From positions 920,857 through 984,856 of the forward strand of contig NZ_JH932292.1 in NCBI RefSeq assembly GCF_000301035.1: DNA of 64,000 bases, given 5' to 3'. This document shows positions 41,769 through 50,778 of this stretch, piece after piece. Under the pieces are notes generated by a model. It had not been told where the DNA came from. It made no database searches and worked only from the letters and a program-made list of their open reading frames with translations. The DNA is from Facklamia hominis CCUG 36813 (GTDB lineage Bacteria > Bacillota > Bacilli > Lactobacillales > Aerococcaceae). Within the stretch, counting starts at the first letter, position 1; the number at the start of each line of letters is the position of its first letter. A program made the translations under genes and the position numbers.

Positions 41769-43823
41769 CTAACGATAGTACCAACCACCATCAGCGCCTT
41801 GATACCAAGTTCCTCGGCGATAAACATCCCCAAACCAATATTGGTTAACGGTTTGCTTACCTTCATAGAGATTATCGGTAGGTTCCGGATTCTGACTGGT
41901 TTCACTCGTCATTCGGACTTGATCGCTGCTCGTTGTTTGTACCGCCTCATAGCTTGTAACAGTGGTTTCAGCTTGGGTCGTCTCAACTTCAGCAGTCGTT
42001 TCTTTCACTTCACCCGTTAATAAAAGCGAAACAGCTTGTCCCAGACTCGATTGAATCCGCTGATTAATTGTTTCCGTTTGTTTAAAGTCTGTCGTTAAAA
42101 TCACCACGATAATAGGTTGGTCTTCTGTCTGAATAATCCCCGCATAATGTTGATTCTTAGGATTATAGTCCCAGCTAGCTAATTGGATTTTAGGCGCATC
42201 TGTTTCGATCGAAGACGTAAAACGATTAGCCTGATTAGCATGTCCCAAGGCTTCTATCAAAGCTTGGTCCGTCTCTTCATCCACCAGTTCTTTATGGGCT
42301 AACTTGGTTAATAACTTGGCAATGTCAGTAACATTAGTTAAGGCTCCTGTAATATAAGACTCTTCCTCAACACCTAATGGAGCATCCATTCGAGTCGCGA
42401 AATAACCTGCCTCTTTCAACCAATAGTTAAAGTCATTCACACCACCGGCTAGTTGCACTAGATGATTCATGGCACTCGGATCTGACTCCATGATCACTAA
42501 ATTGATTAGATCCTGAACCGTATAAGCCTCAACTCCTTGACTCGCCACCGTTCCTGCATCCCCAGAAGCCATCAATTGTTGATTCATCTCAACCACTTGG
42601 TCCGTTTGAAGCTCTCCACTAGCAATCAATTCATAAGTCCGTTGCAAGATGAACCAAGAAATCATTTGGTCCGCTGCAACCGTCTGATTATCATAGACAT
42701 AAGGTGCTTTTTTAGCGTCTGATTGAGCCAAGAAAGATACCTTTCCTTCTTGATCAAAGGCCTGGGTGATTAATTCATTTAATTGATCCTTGCTTTGCTG
42801 ATCCAAACGATTAGCTGGCAGGTCATAATTCACTGTTTCTTGGAAATCTTTAGCTGTAATCTCCAGAGATTGTTTATCACCCACTTCATCCACCAAGGAT
42901 AAGCCTGGATCAACGTAACTCAATTTGAGTTGCTTACCATCCTTGAAAAGAGAATAGTCTTCTCCAAGATCCAAATCTGTATTATTATAAGTTACCTTAA
43001 ACTTAAAAGTATCTTGGTCCACTTGATCTAAATCTTCATCAAAATCAAGCGTTACTTGGATTGTTGGATAATTCGTCAAGTCTACCTTATGATCCGCTAA
43101 AGTGAAGGCAGCATTTTTAACTTGGGTCGTCGATTGATCTTCGACTTGACTCGACGTCTCTTCAGAAGTTGAAGATGAATCTTTAACTTGACCCGTTTGA
43201 TGATTGCTCCACATCGTCTTCACTTTGGTATAAAGCTTTGGTGCTAACATAAACAAAGCAAAGATTACCGCTACGGCAAGCAACCATTTAAACACCTTGC
43301 CTAGGCAAGAACCTTTTCCGGCACGACTACTTGGTAGGATTTCTTCATCAATATCAATGTCAGAATCAATTTCCTCGTCATCGCTAGCATAAGGATAAGA
43401 AAAAACCTCATCTGCTCGCCGTCTAAAGGCTTCCTCTTCAGATAATGGGGCCTGATCCTCTCCACCCTTACCGCTTTGATAGGCTTTTTTGGCCTCTTCT
43501 TCGGCTTGGGCCATTTCTGCTTCTAAAGACCTTCTTGCTACCGAAATCCGTGCGCGCCGGGCTGGTTTCTCCTCTTTTGAACTAGCTACTGGTGCGTCTG
43601 CTTCCAACGTGTTTGAAGAAACTTCTTGACTTCGAGAGGACTGATCTTTCTTAGTTCTCGAAATAATATCCTTATCTTCTTTGATCTCATCCCGCTTCAC
43701 ATCAGGTCTTTCACTAGCTGGTTCTCGATTAAACTCTTTTTTATCGCTTGAATTAAACTGATACCCACAATAAGCGCATTGGGTTTTACTTCTAACATGC
43801 CGTCCACAATTAGGGCATTGCAT
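41769..43823 (-). CDS. Zinc-ribbon membrane protein with inactive beta-lactamase-like domain
   Basis: 684 residues. N-terminal zinc ribbon (C3, C6, C16, C19), a long charged cytoplasmic region to about 170 with acidic runs, one membrane segment (about 177-197), a Ser/Thr linker, an external beta-rich domain (about 237-335) and a class-A-beta-lactamase-like domain (about 360-605). The catalytic signatures are missing: where SxxK belongs there is AADQM (383-387), the SDN equivalent is SDP in ESDPSAMN (446-453), and no KTG is seen. It is therefore a pseudoenzyme. The C-terminal 60 residues are Thr/Glu-rich and end with an aromatic motif (YWFGDVYRRGTWYQG). A regulatory or wall-sensing role is conceivable. 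Confidence 0.75.
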   Translation of the reverse strand: MQCPNCGRHVRSKTQCAYCGYQFNSSDKKEFNREPASERPDVKRDEIKEDKDIISRTKKDQSSRSQEVSSNTLEADAPVASSKEEKPARRARISVARRSLEAEMAQAEEEAKKAYQSGKGGEDQAPLSEEEAFRRRADEVFSYPYASDDEEIDSDIDIDEEILPSSRAGKGSCLGKVFKWLLAVAVIFALFMLAPKLYTKVKTMWSNHQTGQVKDSSSTSEETSSQVEDQSTTQVKNAAFTLADHKVDLTNYPTIQVTLDFDEDLDQVDQDTFKFKVTYNNTDLDLGEDYSLFKDGKQLKLSYVDPGLSLVDEVGDKQSLEITAKDFQETVNYDLPANRLDQQSKDQLNELITQAFDQEGKVSFLAQSDAKKAPYVYDNQTVAADQMISWFILQRTYELIASGELQTDQVVEMNQQLMASGDAGTVASQGVEAYTVQDLINLVIMESDPSAMNHLVQLAGGVNDFNYWLKEAGYFATRMDAPLGVEEESYITGALTNVTDIAKLLTKLAHKELVDEETDQALIEALGHANQANRFTSSIETDAPKIQLASWDYNPKNQHYAGIIQTEDQPIIVVILTTDFKQTETINQRIQSSLGQAVSLLLTGEVKETTAEVETTQAETTVTSYEAVQTTSSDQVRMTSETSQNPEPTDNLYEGKQTVNQYWFGDVYRRGTWYQGADGGWYYR

Positions 43824-43902
43824 AAATCTTCCTCCTCATACATTTAAAAGGGTTTTTCTCTTTATTATTGTAGCATACTTCCTACCATATTTTGAGATGA
43901 TT

Positions 43903-45087
43903 TTAGGGAACATAAAAAACCAAAACTTTCAAATAAGCACTCTCAGGATCTGAACTTGTTGGGAAGTCTTCAGGTAATTCAAATTGTTGAATTAATTGTG
44001 CTTTCTTATTTGCCCCCGCTAGGGTCATTTGTTGCCGAAATGTCTCTAACATTAATGATGCATTATTTGTTGATAACAAACAAATTCCCCCAGGTCGCGT
44101 GATTTCAAATAGATCCTGAGCCAAGGCGAAGTAATCCTTATCCACTGAAAAATGCCGTTTTTTGCTTCGAGCAAAACTTGGCGGGTCGCAGATCACAAAA
44201 TCATATAAATATTTGTGTTTTTTAGCATAAGCAATGTAATCAAAAACATCCATCACTCGAATCTCATTAGTGTCATTCGATGCTTCAAGTTGATTCAAGC
44301 AAAAATTCTCCCTAGTCCACTCCAAAGAGCGATTAGCAATATCTACTGAAACTGTCTTTTCAGCCTGGCCTACGGCCGCCGCTACCGAAAAGGCGCCAGT
44401 ATAAGAAAATAGATTCAAAACCTTTAATCCCTGAGCCTGCTCTTTAACAAATTGCCGGACTGATCGCTGGTCTAAAAAGATGCCAGTCATCCAAGACTGA
44501 CCTAAATATACCGCATAGGAAACCCCATTTTCTCGGATCACTAGGGGTTGGTCAGCTGCTTGGCCAAGGACTGGATCCAAAGCAGATTCTTGATCATCTA
44601 ATTCAAAACGTTTTACTTGATAAATTCCTTTAATGCCATGATCCCAAGCTTCTAACACTTGGATCCACCACTGACGGTATTGGTATGCTCCCCTGGAATA
44701 CCAATTGATGACAGCGTAATGATCATAATAATCAATTGTTAAGCCTCCACAGCCATCCCCTTCACCATTAAATAAACGAAAGGCAGTCGTGTCTTCAGAG
44801 GCCAAAAGGTTCTCACGCTTCATAACCGCCTCTTCAAATAAAACAGTGACAAAGTCGCTAGACCATTCCAATAAAATATCCGGATCTAATAACCAAGCAA
44901 AGCCTTTATTTTGTCTACCGACAATTGCTTGACCAATTTGTTGGCCCGATTGATCAGCTAAACCAAAGACCCATCCTTCCGGAGCTTGTTCAATCGCCTC
45001 AGGCGCTTCCAGGTCCTTCAAGCTAATTAATCGTTTGCCTAATTCCAAAGCCTTCACGGCTTGAGCTTTTAATTTAAACTTTTTCAC
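43903..45087 (-). CDS. Class I SAM-dependent rRNA methyltransferase (RlmI-like)
   Basis: 23S rRNA cytosine-5 methyltransferase type, 394 residues. The N-terminal PUA-like domain (about 1-75) is followed by an EEHUD-like region and a Rossmann methyltransferase domain with the SAM loop VLNLFSYTGAFSVAAAVGQ (about 223-241), the acidic VDIANRSLEW and the catalytic-loop sequence CDPPSFARSKK. The modified nucleotide cannot be inferred safely. Three bases separate it from the upstream exported-protein gene, so they share a transcript. Confidence 0.88.
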   Translation of the reverse strand: MKKFKLKAQAVKALELGKRLISLKDLEAPEAIEQAPEGWVFGLADQSGQQIGQAIVGRQNKGFAWLLDPDILLEWSSDFVTVLFEEAVMKRENLLASEDTTAFRLFNGEGDGCGGLTIDYYDHYAVINWYSRGAYQYRQWWIQVLEAWDHGIKGIYQVKRFELDDQESALDPVLGQAADQPLVIRENGVSYAVYLGQSWMTGIFLDQRSVRQFVKEQAQGLKVLNLFSYTGAFSVAAAVGQAEKTVSVDIANRSLEWTRENFCLNQLEASNDTNEIRVMDVFDYIAYAKKHKYLYDFVICDPPSFARSKKRHFSVDKDYFALAQDLFEITRPGGICLLSTNNASLMLETFRQQMTLAGANKKAQLIQQFELPEDFPTSSDPESAYLKVLVFYVP

Positions 45088-45090
45088 AAA

Positions 45091-46254
45091 CTAATCCTCA
45101 CTTTCCAAGAGGCGTTCCATATAATAATTTGCTTCCGCTTGATTCATCGTTGGTAAATCACCTAGACTCGGAATTGATCGTTTAACAGGTCGTAAGATAT
45201 ATTCAAAACGCACTGGCCGGGTTTGCAAATTAGCGGTATTCGTAGAAAGTAGATTGAAATCAACATACTCGGTCATACCTTCTAAGACCACACGATAAAC
45301 ACGGTCTTTAACATCAAAATCAAGACTAAATTTCGTTAACTTATCCATAATTCCAGCCGTCGATAATGATTCTTTGCGACTTAAGGGTGGTAAAAGGGGT
45401 AAACGTGCCTTAGAGGGGTTAGCTTTGGCTAAATCTTGACTAATAGTGGTGTTTAAATCAACATTAAAAGCTAAATAAGACTTATCTTTTACAAAATTCA
45501 TTTCTTGCTTAATCGACTGGTTTAAGTGTTGATCTTTACTAGTCGGATTCAGTTCATAATCTTGACGATAAGTAAAATTTAATAGGCTCTCCCCCTCAAA
45601 GAATTGAGCAGGTATCTCTAAGCGTTCTACCGACAAACGATAATTCCCTTGATCTTTCACAAGATAGTCTTTTGCCACTTGATTCAACTTATCTCGATTG
45701 GGTAACAAAAGAAGAGATTGAAGCATATTACTCGATAAAGGCTTGGCTTGTAGGTAATCATTATCTACCTGTAAATAATAATTTACAAAGGGTGCTAACC
45801 TCAAATCCGTTAAATATGGAAAAAAGGCCTGCTTAAAAAAACCGAGCGATTCCCAGTACTTAAAGCTTTGCACATAAGCTAACTCAAAATGACGGTAGGC
45901 TACAAAATTAAAATGGGTGGTCATGGGTGTGAATTCATCCGAGAAAAAAAGTAACCGACCTAAAAGATCACCCTGGCTTTCATCAGCTAATAAAAAAGCC
46001 TGCCCCATTAGATGATTATCCGTTAAGTCAGTCCACTTCATACTGACTTGATACTGGTCTATCTCCAGCATTCGATCAATGGCACGATTAAAAGCCTCCA
46101 CAGAGACGGGTGATTCATCTTTGCTTGAGTTAATGACTGGTTCTTGACTAGCATTCGACGGAGTCACTGCGATTATCGTTTGGGCCATGGTTGATAATGC
46201 GAAGAACAAAATCAACACGAATCCAAAGAATATCTTCTTAGCTAGGTTCTTCAT
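45091..46254 (-). CDS. Uncharacterised exported protein
   Basis: 387 residues, family not recognised. A typical signal peptide or anchor occupies residues 5-25 (KKIFFGFVLILFFALSTMAQ). The mature part has no cysteine, no LPXTG and no obvious enzymatic motif; it contains many aromatic and Asp/Asn residues and predicted alternating strands, somewhat like the LppX/LolA-type or DUF-type extracytoplasmic beta proteins. It is immediately upstream of, and probably co-transcribed with, the RlmI-like gene, an association with no obvious functional logic. Confidence 0.6.
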   Translation of the reverse strand: MKNLAKKIFFGFVLILFFALSTMAQTIIAVTPSNASQEPVINSSKDESPVSVEAFNRAIDRMLEIDQYQVSMKWTDLTDNHLMGQAFLLADESQGDLLGRLLFFSDEFTPMTTHFNFVAYRHFELAYVQSFKYWESLGFFKQAFFPYLTDLRLAPFVNYYLQVDNDYLQAKPLSSNMLQSLLLLPNRDKLNQVAKDYLVKDQGNYRLSVERLEIPAQFFEGESLLNFTYRQDYELNPTSKDQHLNQSIKQEMNFVKDKSYLAFNVDLNTTISQDLAKANPSKARLPLLPPLSRKESLSTAGIMDKLTKFSLDFDVKDRVYRVVLEGMTEYVDFNLLSTNTANLQTRPVRFEYILRPVKRSIPSLGDLPTMNQAEANYYMERLLESED

Positions 46255-46326
46255 AACCTTCCCCCTTTCTATCTTAGGTCTATTATAAACAAAATCCGTC
46301 CCTGCGGATACTTTTTTCCATAAAAA

Positions 46327-46348
46327 AAGGCCAGCTTCAGCTGACCTT
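46327..46348 (-). terminator. Terminator of the minus-strand symporter gene
   Basis: On the minus strand AAGGTCAGCT, two-base loop, AGCTGGCCTT, then TTTTT. It directly follows the stop at 46360. Confidence 0.85.
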
Positions 46349-46359
46349 CATTTAAGTTA

Positions 46360-47775
46360 TTATTCATATTTGTAATCCCAAGATAAGTGCTCCTCGCCCA
46401 AGGCCATTTGTTGGTCATAATCCTTAAGAATTTTAGCAGCAGTTCTTGATAGAATAAGTAAAGCAATAATATTAGGTAAAGCCATGAGTCCCATAGCCAA
46501 GTCTGCCAGATCCCAGATAATACCTGTTCCTGCAAAATAACCCAAAGCAATCGCAGTCAGTCCGACTAGCTTAAACCAACGTACAATACTCGCCTTCTTA
46601 AAGATGAATTTCACATTAGATTCTGCAAAGAAGAACCAACCAACGATCGTCGTCAAGGCAAAAGCAGATAGAGAAATGGATAAGAAAGCTTCACCTACTT
46701 GACCAAATTGCAAGTTAAAGGCTGTTTGAGTCATCACTTGTGCATAATCTTCCATTTGGATAGCTTCAGTAAATGTGCTCATCACATCTGCTGAATAAGC
46801 ACCTGTTAACATATTAATCATAACCGTTGCCACACAGATAACAAAGGTACAGATAAAGACCCCGATCATAGCTACGAAACCTTGTTCTGCCGGGTGGTTG
46901 TTTAAGGCTACCGCATGTGAATGAGGGGTTGAACCCATACCGGCTTCGTTAGAGAAAAGACCCCGAGCGAGCCCGAAACGGATCGCTTGTTGCATACTTA
47001 TTCCAAGTGCTCCCCCTGCGATAGCTTGAGGGTTAAAGGCTCCTGTAATAATTAGTTTCAAGACTGGAATCACTTGATTTAGATTTAAGATCAAGATAAC
47101 CACAGCAGATGCTACATAGGCAAAAGCCATTACCGGCACCACTGTTTCAGAGAATTTAGCGATCCGGCTCATTCCACCTAAAAGAATCCATCCAACGACG
47201 ATCATTAATACCACAGCAATGAGTTTTTGATTAACACCAAAAGCGGTATTAATAGAAGTGATAATCGAGTTCGATTGAACCATAATCCCAACTATTCCTA
47301 AACCAATAATACATAGAATCGCAAAGATGTAAGCCAACCATTTTTGCTTAGCACCATTCTTAATGTAATAAGCCGGTCCACCTACTAGTTCACCATTTTC
47401 ATCCCGCTCACGGAAGACTTGAGCCATCGAAGCTTCGGTAAAGATAGTCGCCATCCCTAAGAATCCTGATACTAGCATCCAAAACGCAGCTCCAGGACCT
47501 CCAGAAGCGATGGCGGTTGCTACCCCAACAATGTTCCCCGTTCCAACCTGAGCAGCAACAGCCGTTGCTAGTGATTGAAAAGGAGTCATTCCACCTGGTA
47601 AAGCAGGCTCTTTATTGATAATACCCATAATCATCTTCTTTAAAGCTGGAAAAACTCTCGAGAATTGTGGGAATTTTAAAACAACGGTCAAATATAATCC
47701 CATTCCAATAAATCCAAATAATAGCACATAATCCCACAAAAAGTCTCGAATGGTTACAACGATATCATTTAACAT
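46360..47775 (-). CDS. Alanine/glycine:cation symporter (AGCS family)
   Basis: Na+ (or H+)-coupled uptake of alanine or glycine. 471 residues with about eleven membrane segments. Family motifs: FQSLATAVAAQVGTGNIVGVATAIASGGPGAAFWMLVSGFLGM (about 64-106) and FGLARGLFSNEAGMGSTPHSHA (about 267-288). It is divergently transcribed from a second member of the same family 378 bp away, with which it shares the motifs and the DYKYE C-terminus. Substrate selectivity is not resolvable. Confidence 0.93.
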   Translation of the reverse strand: MLNDIVVTIRDFLWDYVLLFGFIGMGLYLTVVLKFPQFSRVFPALKKMIMGIINKEPALPGGMTPFQSLATAVAAQVGTGNIVGVATAIASGGPGAAFWMLVSGFLGMATIFTEASMAQVFRERDENGELVGGPAYYIKNGAKQKWLAYIFAILCIIGLGIVGIMVQSNSIITSINTAFGVNQKLIAVVLMIVVGWILLGGMSRIAKFSETVVPVMAFAYVASAVVILILNLNQVIPVLKLIITGAFNPQAIAGGALGISMQQAIRFGLARGLFSNEAGMGSTPHSHAVALNNHPAEQGFVAMIGVFICTFVICVATVMINMLTGAYSADVMSTFTEAIQMEDYAQVMTQTAFNLQFGQVGEAFLSISLSAFALTTIVGWFFFAESNVKFIFKKASIVRWFKLVGLTAIALGYFAGTGIIWDLADLAMGLMALPNIIALLILSRTAAKILKDYDQQMALGEEHLSWDYKYE

Positions 47776-48152
47776 TTAAAAATCCTCTCTTTATATATAT
47801 AACGCTTTCGAAAATAAGGCTATACGTCTCATTAATAGTACGGTATTTTAATGAGATACTTAGTAACTCCCTTATAAACCACCCTCCATTCATTTATTAT
47901 TGTTACTGATAGGTAATACTTTACCATAAAGAAATCCTTTTCACAAGCACTTTTTGTATAGCCTTTCAAATCATTTATTAAAACAAATCTTAATAAATAA
48001 TCACAGGATTTTACTTTTAGATATTGCAAGCGTTTTAATTTGGAGGTATAATAAGTGAAAGCGAAAACAAAATAACAGAATCGAGGGAGGCGATACCCAT
48101 AAAATTAATATTGTTTATGTTTAGCCATTATAATAAATAGGAGGTAAATAAC
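47776..48152. other. Divergent symporter intergenic region
   Basis: About 375 bp between divergent alanine/glycine symporter genes. It holds a candidate catabolite-response element at 48056-48069, a TATAAT-like -10 at 48129-48134 before the plus-strand gene, and the AGGAGG site at about 48139. No ORF or stable hairpin recognised. Confidence 0.55.
48056..48069 (+). promoter_or_regulatory. Candidate cre (CcpA site)
   Basis: TGAAAGCGAAAACA matches the catabolite-response consensus TGNNARCGNWWWCA at every fixed position. It lies about 70 bases upstream of the plus-strand -10 box, so carbon-source control of one or both symporters is possible. Confidence 0.5.
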
Positions 48153-49583
48153 ATGGACGCATTAGTATCACTTGTTCAATCAATCAACAGTCTCCTTTGG
48201 GGGCCACCAATGATGATTATTTTAATTGGATTTGGTCTTTTTGCCACAGGTTATCTTGGATTCCCTCAATTCTCAAAACTAAAATTAGGTTGGCGAGAAA
48301 GCTTTGGTAAATTCCTTCATAAGGATAGCTCCAATAAAGAAGGGTCTCTATCTTCTTTCCAATCGCTTGCAACAGCGATCGCCGCTCAAGTAGGTACCGG
48401 TAATATTGGTGGGGTTGCTGGGGCAATCCTAACTGGGGGACCTGGTGCTGTATTCTGGATGTGGGTAACCGCCATTGTAGGGATGGCAACCATCTTTGTC
48501 GAAGCCGTCTTAGCTCAAAAGTATCGTCAAACACGTAATGGTGACTTAGTTTCAGGACCTGCTTACTATATTAGTCAAGGTCTAAAAGAACGGAAATTAG
48601 CCGGTTTAGGTAAATTCTTAGCTAGTGTTTTCGCTGTATTAATTGTTTTGGCACTTGGTTTTATTGGTAATATGGTTCAATCGAATTCGATTGCCTCTGT
48701 TATGAGTGAAGCCTTCCCAATTCAACCTATCTTTATCGGAATTGTTTTAGCTATTTTAGCTGGTTTAATCTTTATTGGCGGTATGCAACGGATTGGTAAA
48801 TTCGCTGAATTAACCGTTCCAATCATGGCTGTATTCTATATTATTGGTTCTATTGCCATTTTAATTGTTTTTGCTGATAAGATCATTCCAACATTAGGAC
48901 TTATTCTTTCAAATGCCTTTAGACGTGAAGCAGTAGCAGGTGGGGTACTAGGTTATACTATTAAATCGGCCATCCGTTATGGGGTTGCTCGTGGACTCTT
49001 CTCTAACGAAGCTGGTATGGGTTCCACTCCAAACTCTCACGGGGTTGCTGACGTAAAACACCCAGCTATCCAAGGGGCTGTCGCAATGGTCGGGGTATTT
49101 ATTGATACCATCGTTGTCTGTACAGCAACTGCTATGATTATTATTGTAACAGGGTCTGCTGACCCTGAATTAGGTTATGAAGGAGCACAAGTTACCATGA
49201 ACGCCTTTAGTACGGCTTTCCCATCCTTCGGAGCCCAATTCTTAGCCATCGCCCTTCTATTCTTCGCCTTTACTACCATCATCGGTTGGTATTACTTTGG
49301 TGAAGCAAATGTCAAGTATCTATTTGATTCCCAATTAGCGGTTCGTATCTATCAAGTCCTCGTTTTAGGCTTTATCATTATGGGGACACTCTTTAAGATC
49401 AACGTCGTTTGGGAATTAGCGGATATGTTTAACGGATTAATGGTTATTCCAAATATTATCGGTCTCGTCTTCTTACTCAGTGAAGCACGTACCATCTTAG
49501 AAGATTACAATCACCAAATCCACGTAGGTGAACCTCTTCACTATGATTACAAATACGAATCGATCAATCGACACGTAAAATAG
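48153..49583 (+). CDS. Alanine/glycine:cation symporter (AGCS family)
   Basis: 476 residues, about eleven membrane segments. Motifs SFQSLATAIAAQVGTGNIGGVAGAILTGGPGAVFWMWVTAIVGM (about 66-110) and RYGVARGLFSNEAGMGSTPNSHG (about 271-293). A paralogue of the divergent gene at 46360-47775. Start supported by AGGAGG seven bases upstream. Downstream, an IS3-family remnant begins 27 bases after the stop, and the IS end hairpin at 49638-49667 probably terminates this transcript. Confidence 0.93.
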   Translation: MDALVSLVQSINSLLWGPPMMIILIGFGLFATGYLGFPQFSKLKLGWRESFGKFLHKDSSNKEGSLSSFQSLATAIAAQVGTGNIGGVAGAILTGGPGAVFWMWVTAIVGMATIFVEAVLAQKYRQTRNGDLVSGPAYYISQGLKERKLAGLGKFLASVFAVLIVLALGFIGNMVQSNSIASVMSEAFPIQPIFIGIVLAILAGLIFIGGMQRIGKFAELTVPIMAVFYIIGSIAILIVFADKIIPTLGLILSNAFRREAVAGGVLGYTIKSAIRYGVARGLFSNEAGMGSTPNSHGVADVKHPAIQGAVAMVGVFIDTIVVCTATAMIIIVTGSADPELGYEGAQVTMNAFSTAFPSFGAQFLAIALLFFAFTTIIGWYYFGEANVKYLFDSQLAVRIYQVLVLGFIIMGTLFKINVVWELADMFNGLMVIPNIIGLVFLLSEARTILEDYNHQIHVGEPLHYDYKYESINRHVK

Positions 49584-49637
49584 GACACTCATATAAAGAA
49601 CCCAAGCAATGAGGTGACCCTCAAAAGTTGGACTTTT

Positions 49638-49667
49638 ATCCAGAACACATTTTTTCGTGTTCTGGAT
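49638..49667 (+). terminator. IS-end hairpin acting as symporter terminator
   Basis: ATCCAGAACAC (49638-49648) and GTGTTCTGGAT (49657-49667) form an 11-bp perfect stem followed by a T-run on the plus strand. It belongs to the IS right end and now lies downstream of the plus-strand symporter. Confidence 0.7.
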
Positions 49668-49680
49668 ATTTTTTATTCTT

Positions 49681-50389
49681 TTATGCTGTATATTTCATGC
49701 GATATTCTACCGGGCTCATAAAGTCCAGTTTTTTCTTGATGCGTTCGTTATTGTAGTATTCAATATAGTCTTCGATCGTTTGTTTCAATTCATCATAAGA
49801 GTTAAACGTGTGACCATAATAAATTTCTTGCTTTAAGATGCCAAAGAAGTTTTCCATGATGGCATTATCTAAACAATTTCCTTTACGTGACATACTCTGA
49901 AATATTTTTTGGTCTTTCAAGGTGTTGACATAAGGTTTCATTTGATAAGCCCAACCTTGATCAGAATGAAAGGTTCTTCGAAATGGACAATCTTTTGTCT
50001 GTTCGATGGCTTGTGCTAAAGCCTCCATAATCGGTCTAAATGTTGGTTGCTTACTGATGGAATAACTAATAATCTCTGAATTATACCTATCTAAAAAGGG
50101 ATTTAAATATAACTTTTTAATCCGTGGAATCCCTGCGGAATCATATTCATAATACTTAAATTCCGTAGTATCTGTGGTGATTTTTTGATGGGGAATCGAT
50201 GTCTTAAATCGACGACGAATCAGGTTAGATGCGATTTTCCCGATTTCTCCCTTATAAGATTTATATTTCCGATTCCGATGGCCAAAACAAGTGACCTGGA
50301 TACCCAGTTTTTGACACAGTTTTTGAGTTTTGTTTTCTGAGATAACATAGTCTAACTTACATAACTCAGCCCAGAGTCTACGATAGCCA
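49681..50389 (-). pseudogene. IS3-family transposase OrfB, 5'-truncated
   Basis: Encodes the C-terminal 236 or so residues of OrfB identical in reading to the complete copy from GYRRLWAELCKLDYV onward, including the DDE residues: TTDTTEFK (first D), HSDQGW (second D) and ENFFGILKQE (E). The reading frame stays open upstream of 50389 into unrelated DNA and could start at an ATG at 50508, adding about 40 residues that are not transposase. The N-terminal helix-turn-helix part is missing, so the product is not expected to be active. Confidence 0.85.
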
Positions 50390-50555
50390 AACAAATTAAA
50401 CAAAAATAGTGAAGTGGACCTGTTTGACATACGAATTTTAAAATCCTCTAGGGTTGTCGGTCTCAAATACTTCACATCTACTATAAAAAAATAGTAGTGT
50501 AATACCACCGTCGTGGATACTACACTACTAATTTTAGTATGTTTGACATAGAGCC
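50390..50555 (-). mobile_element. Possible ISL3-like element remnant
   Basis: About 165 bp between the truncated IS3 copy and unique DNA. On the minus strand it begins GGCTCTATGTCAAACATAC (50537-50555), similar to the outer ends of ISL3-family elements, and an 11-bp direct repeat TGTTTGACATA recurs at 50421 and 50540. It also contains a large hairpin at 50491-50530. No transposase remains. The identification rests on end similarity only. Confidence 0.4.
50491..50530 (-). terminator. Large imperfect hairpin
   Basis: TAGTAGTGTA at 50492-50501 pairs with TACACTACTA at 50521-50530, with further inner pairing ACCAC/GTGG around a CGTC loop; a T-run follows on the minus strand. A terminator-like structure, probably belonging to the mobile remnant. 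Confidence 0.55.
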
Positions 50556-50593
50556 ATTATATATTGTTATACCGGATAAATGTAAGATTCACT

Positions 50594-50745
50594 CTAGCCC
50601 CTCCCTGCACCTAAAAGTTAAGCAAACAAAAAAGATTGAGGTTCGGTAGCAACGCTCTGGAAGCCTGAAAGGTTGGAAAGCGGACTGCGTACGAAACTCA
50701 ATCTCAATGCAATCTATATTCAAAAGGGGCAAGGAGGAGCTAGGG
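50594..50745 (+). repeat. Structured ~150-bp element, copy 1
   Basis: Shares a core with 56241-56397. Outer inverted arms CTAGCCCCTCCCTGC (50594-50608) and GCAAGGAGGAGCTAG (50729-50743). An inner stem GATTGAG/CTCAATC (50634-50640 and 50698-50704) encloses a conserved core GGACTGCGTACGAAACTCAA with an internal CTGGAA...TTGGAA loop. It lies just downstream of the metallo-hydrolase gene. Strand is nominal; on the minus strand the inner stem is followed by a T-run. Confidence 0.8.
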
Positions 50746-50778
50746 TAAAGATAACAAGAACTTAACCCTTTTATTTAA

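Larger units (their letters stand above)
49610..50389 (-). mobile_element. Truncated IS3-family (IS150 group) element, 3' 780 bp
   Basis: The last 780 bp, in inverse orientation, of the element found complete at 57938-59468. It starts at the intact right terminal repeat (TGAGGTGACCCTC... at 49610-49633) and stops abruptly at 50389, inside the transposase gene. Every stretch I compared by eye is identical to the full copy, so the truncation is recent. Upstream sequence beyond 50389 is unrelated (ISL3-like remnant). Confidence 0.9.

Noticed and set aside
46269-46550. 93-residue minus-strand ORF at the symporter 3' end
   Set aside because: Shadow frame of the symporter extending through its terminator.
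50390-50508. N-terminal extension of the truncated transposase ORF as a real gene start
   Set aside because: The 40 residues encoded here are not transposase; the frame is open only by chance after IS truncation.
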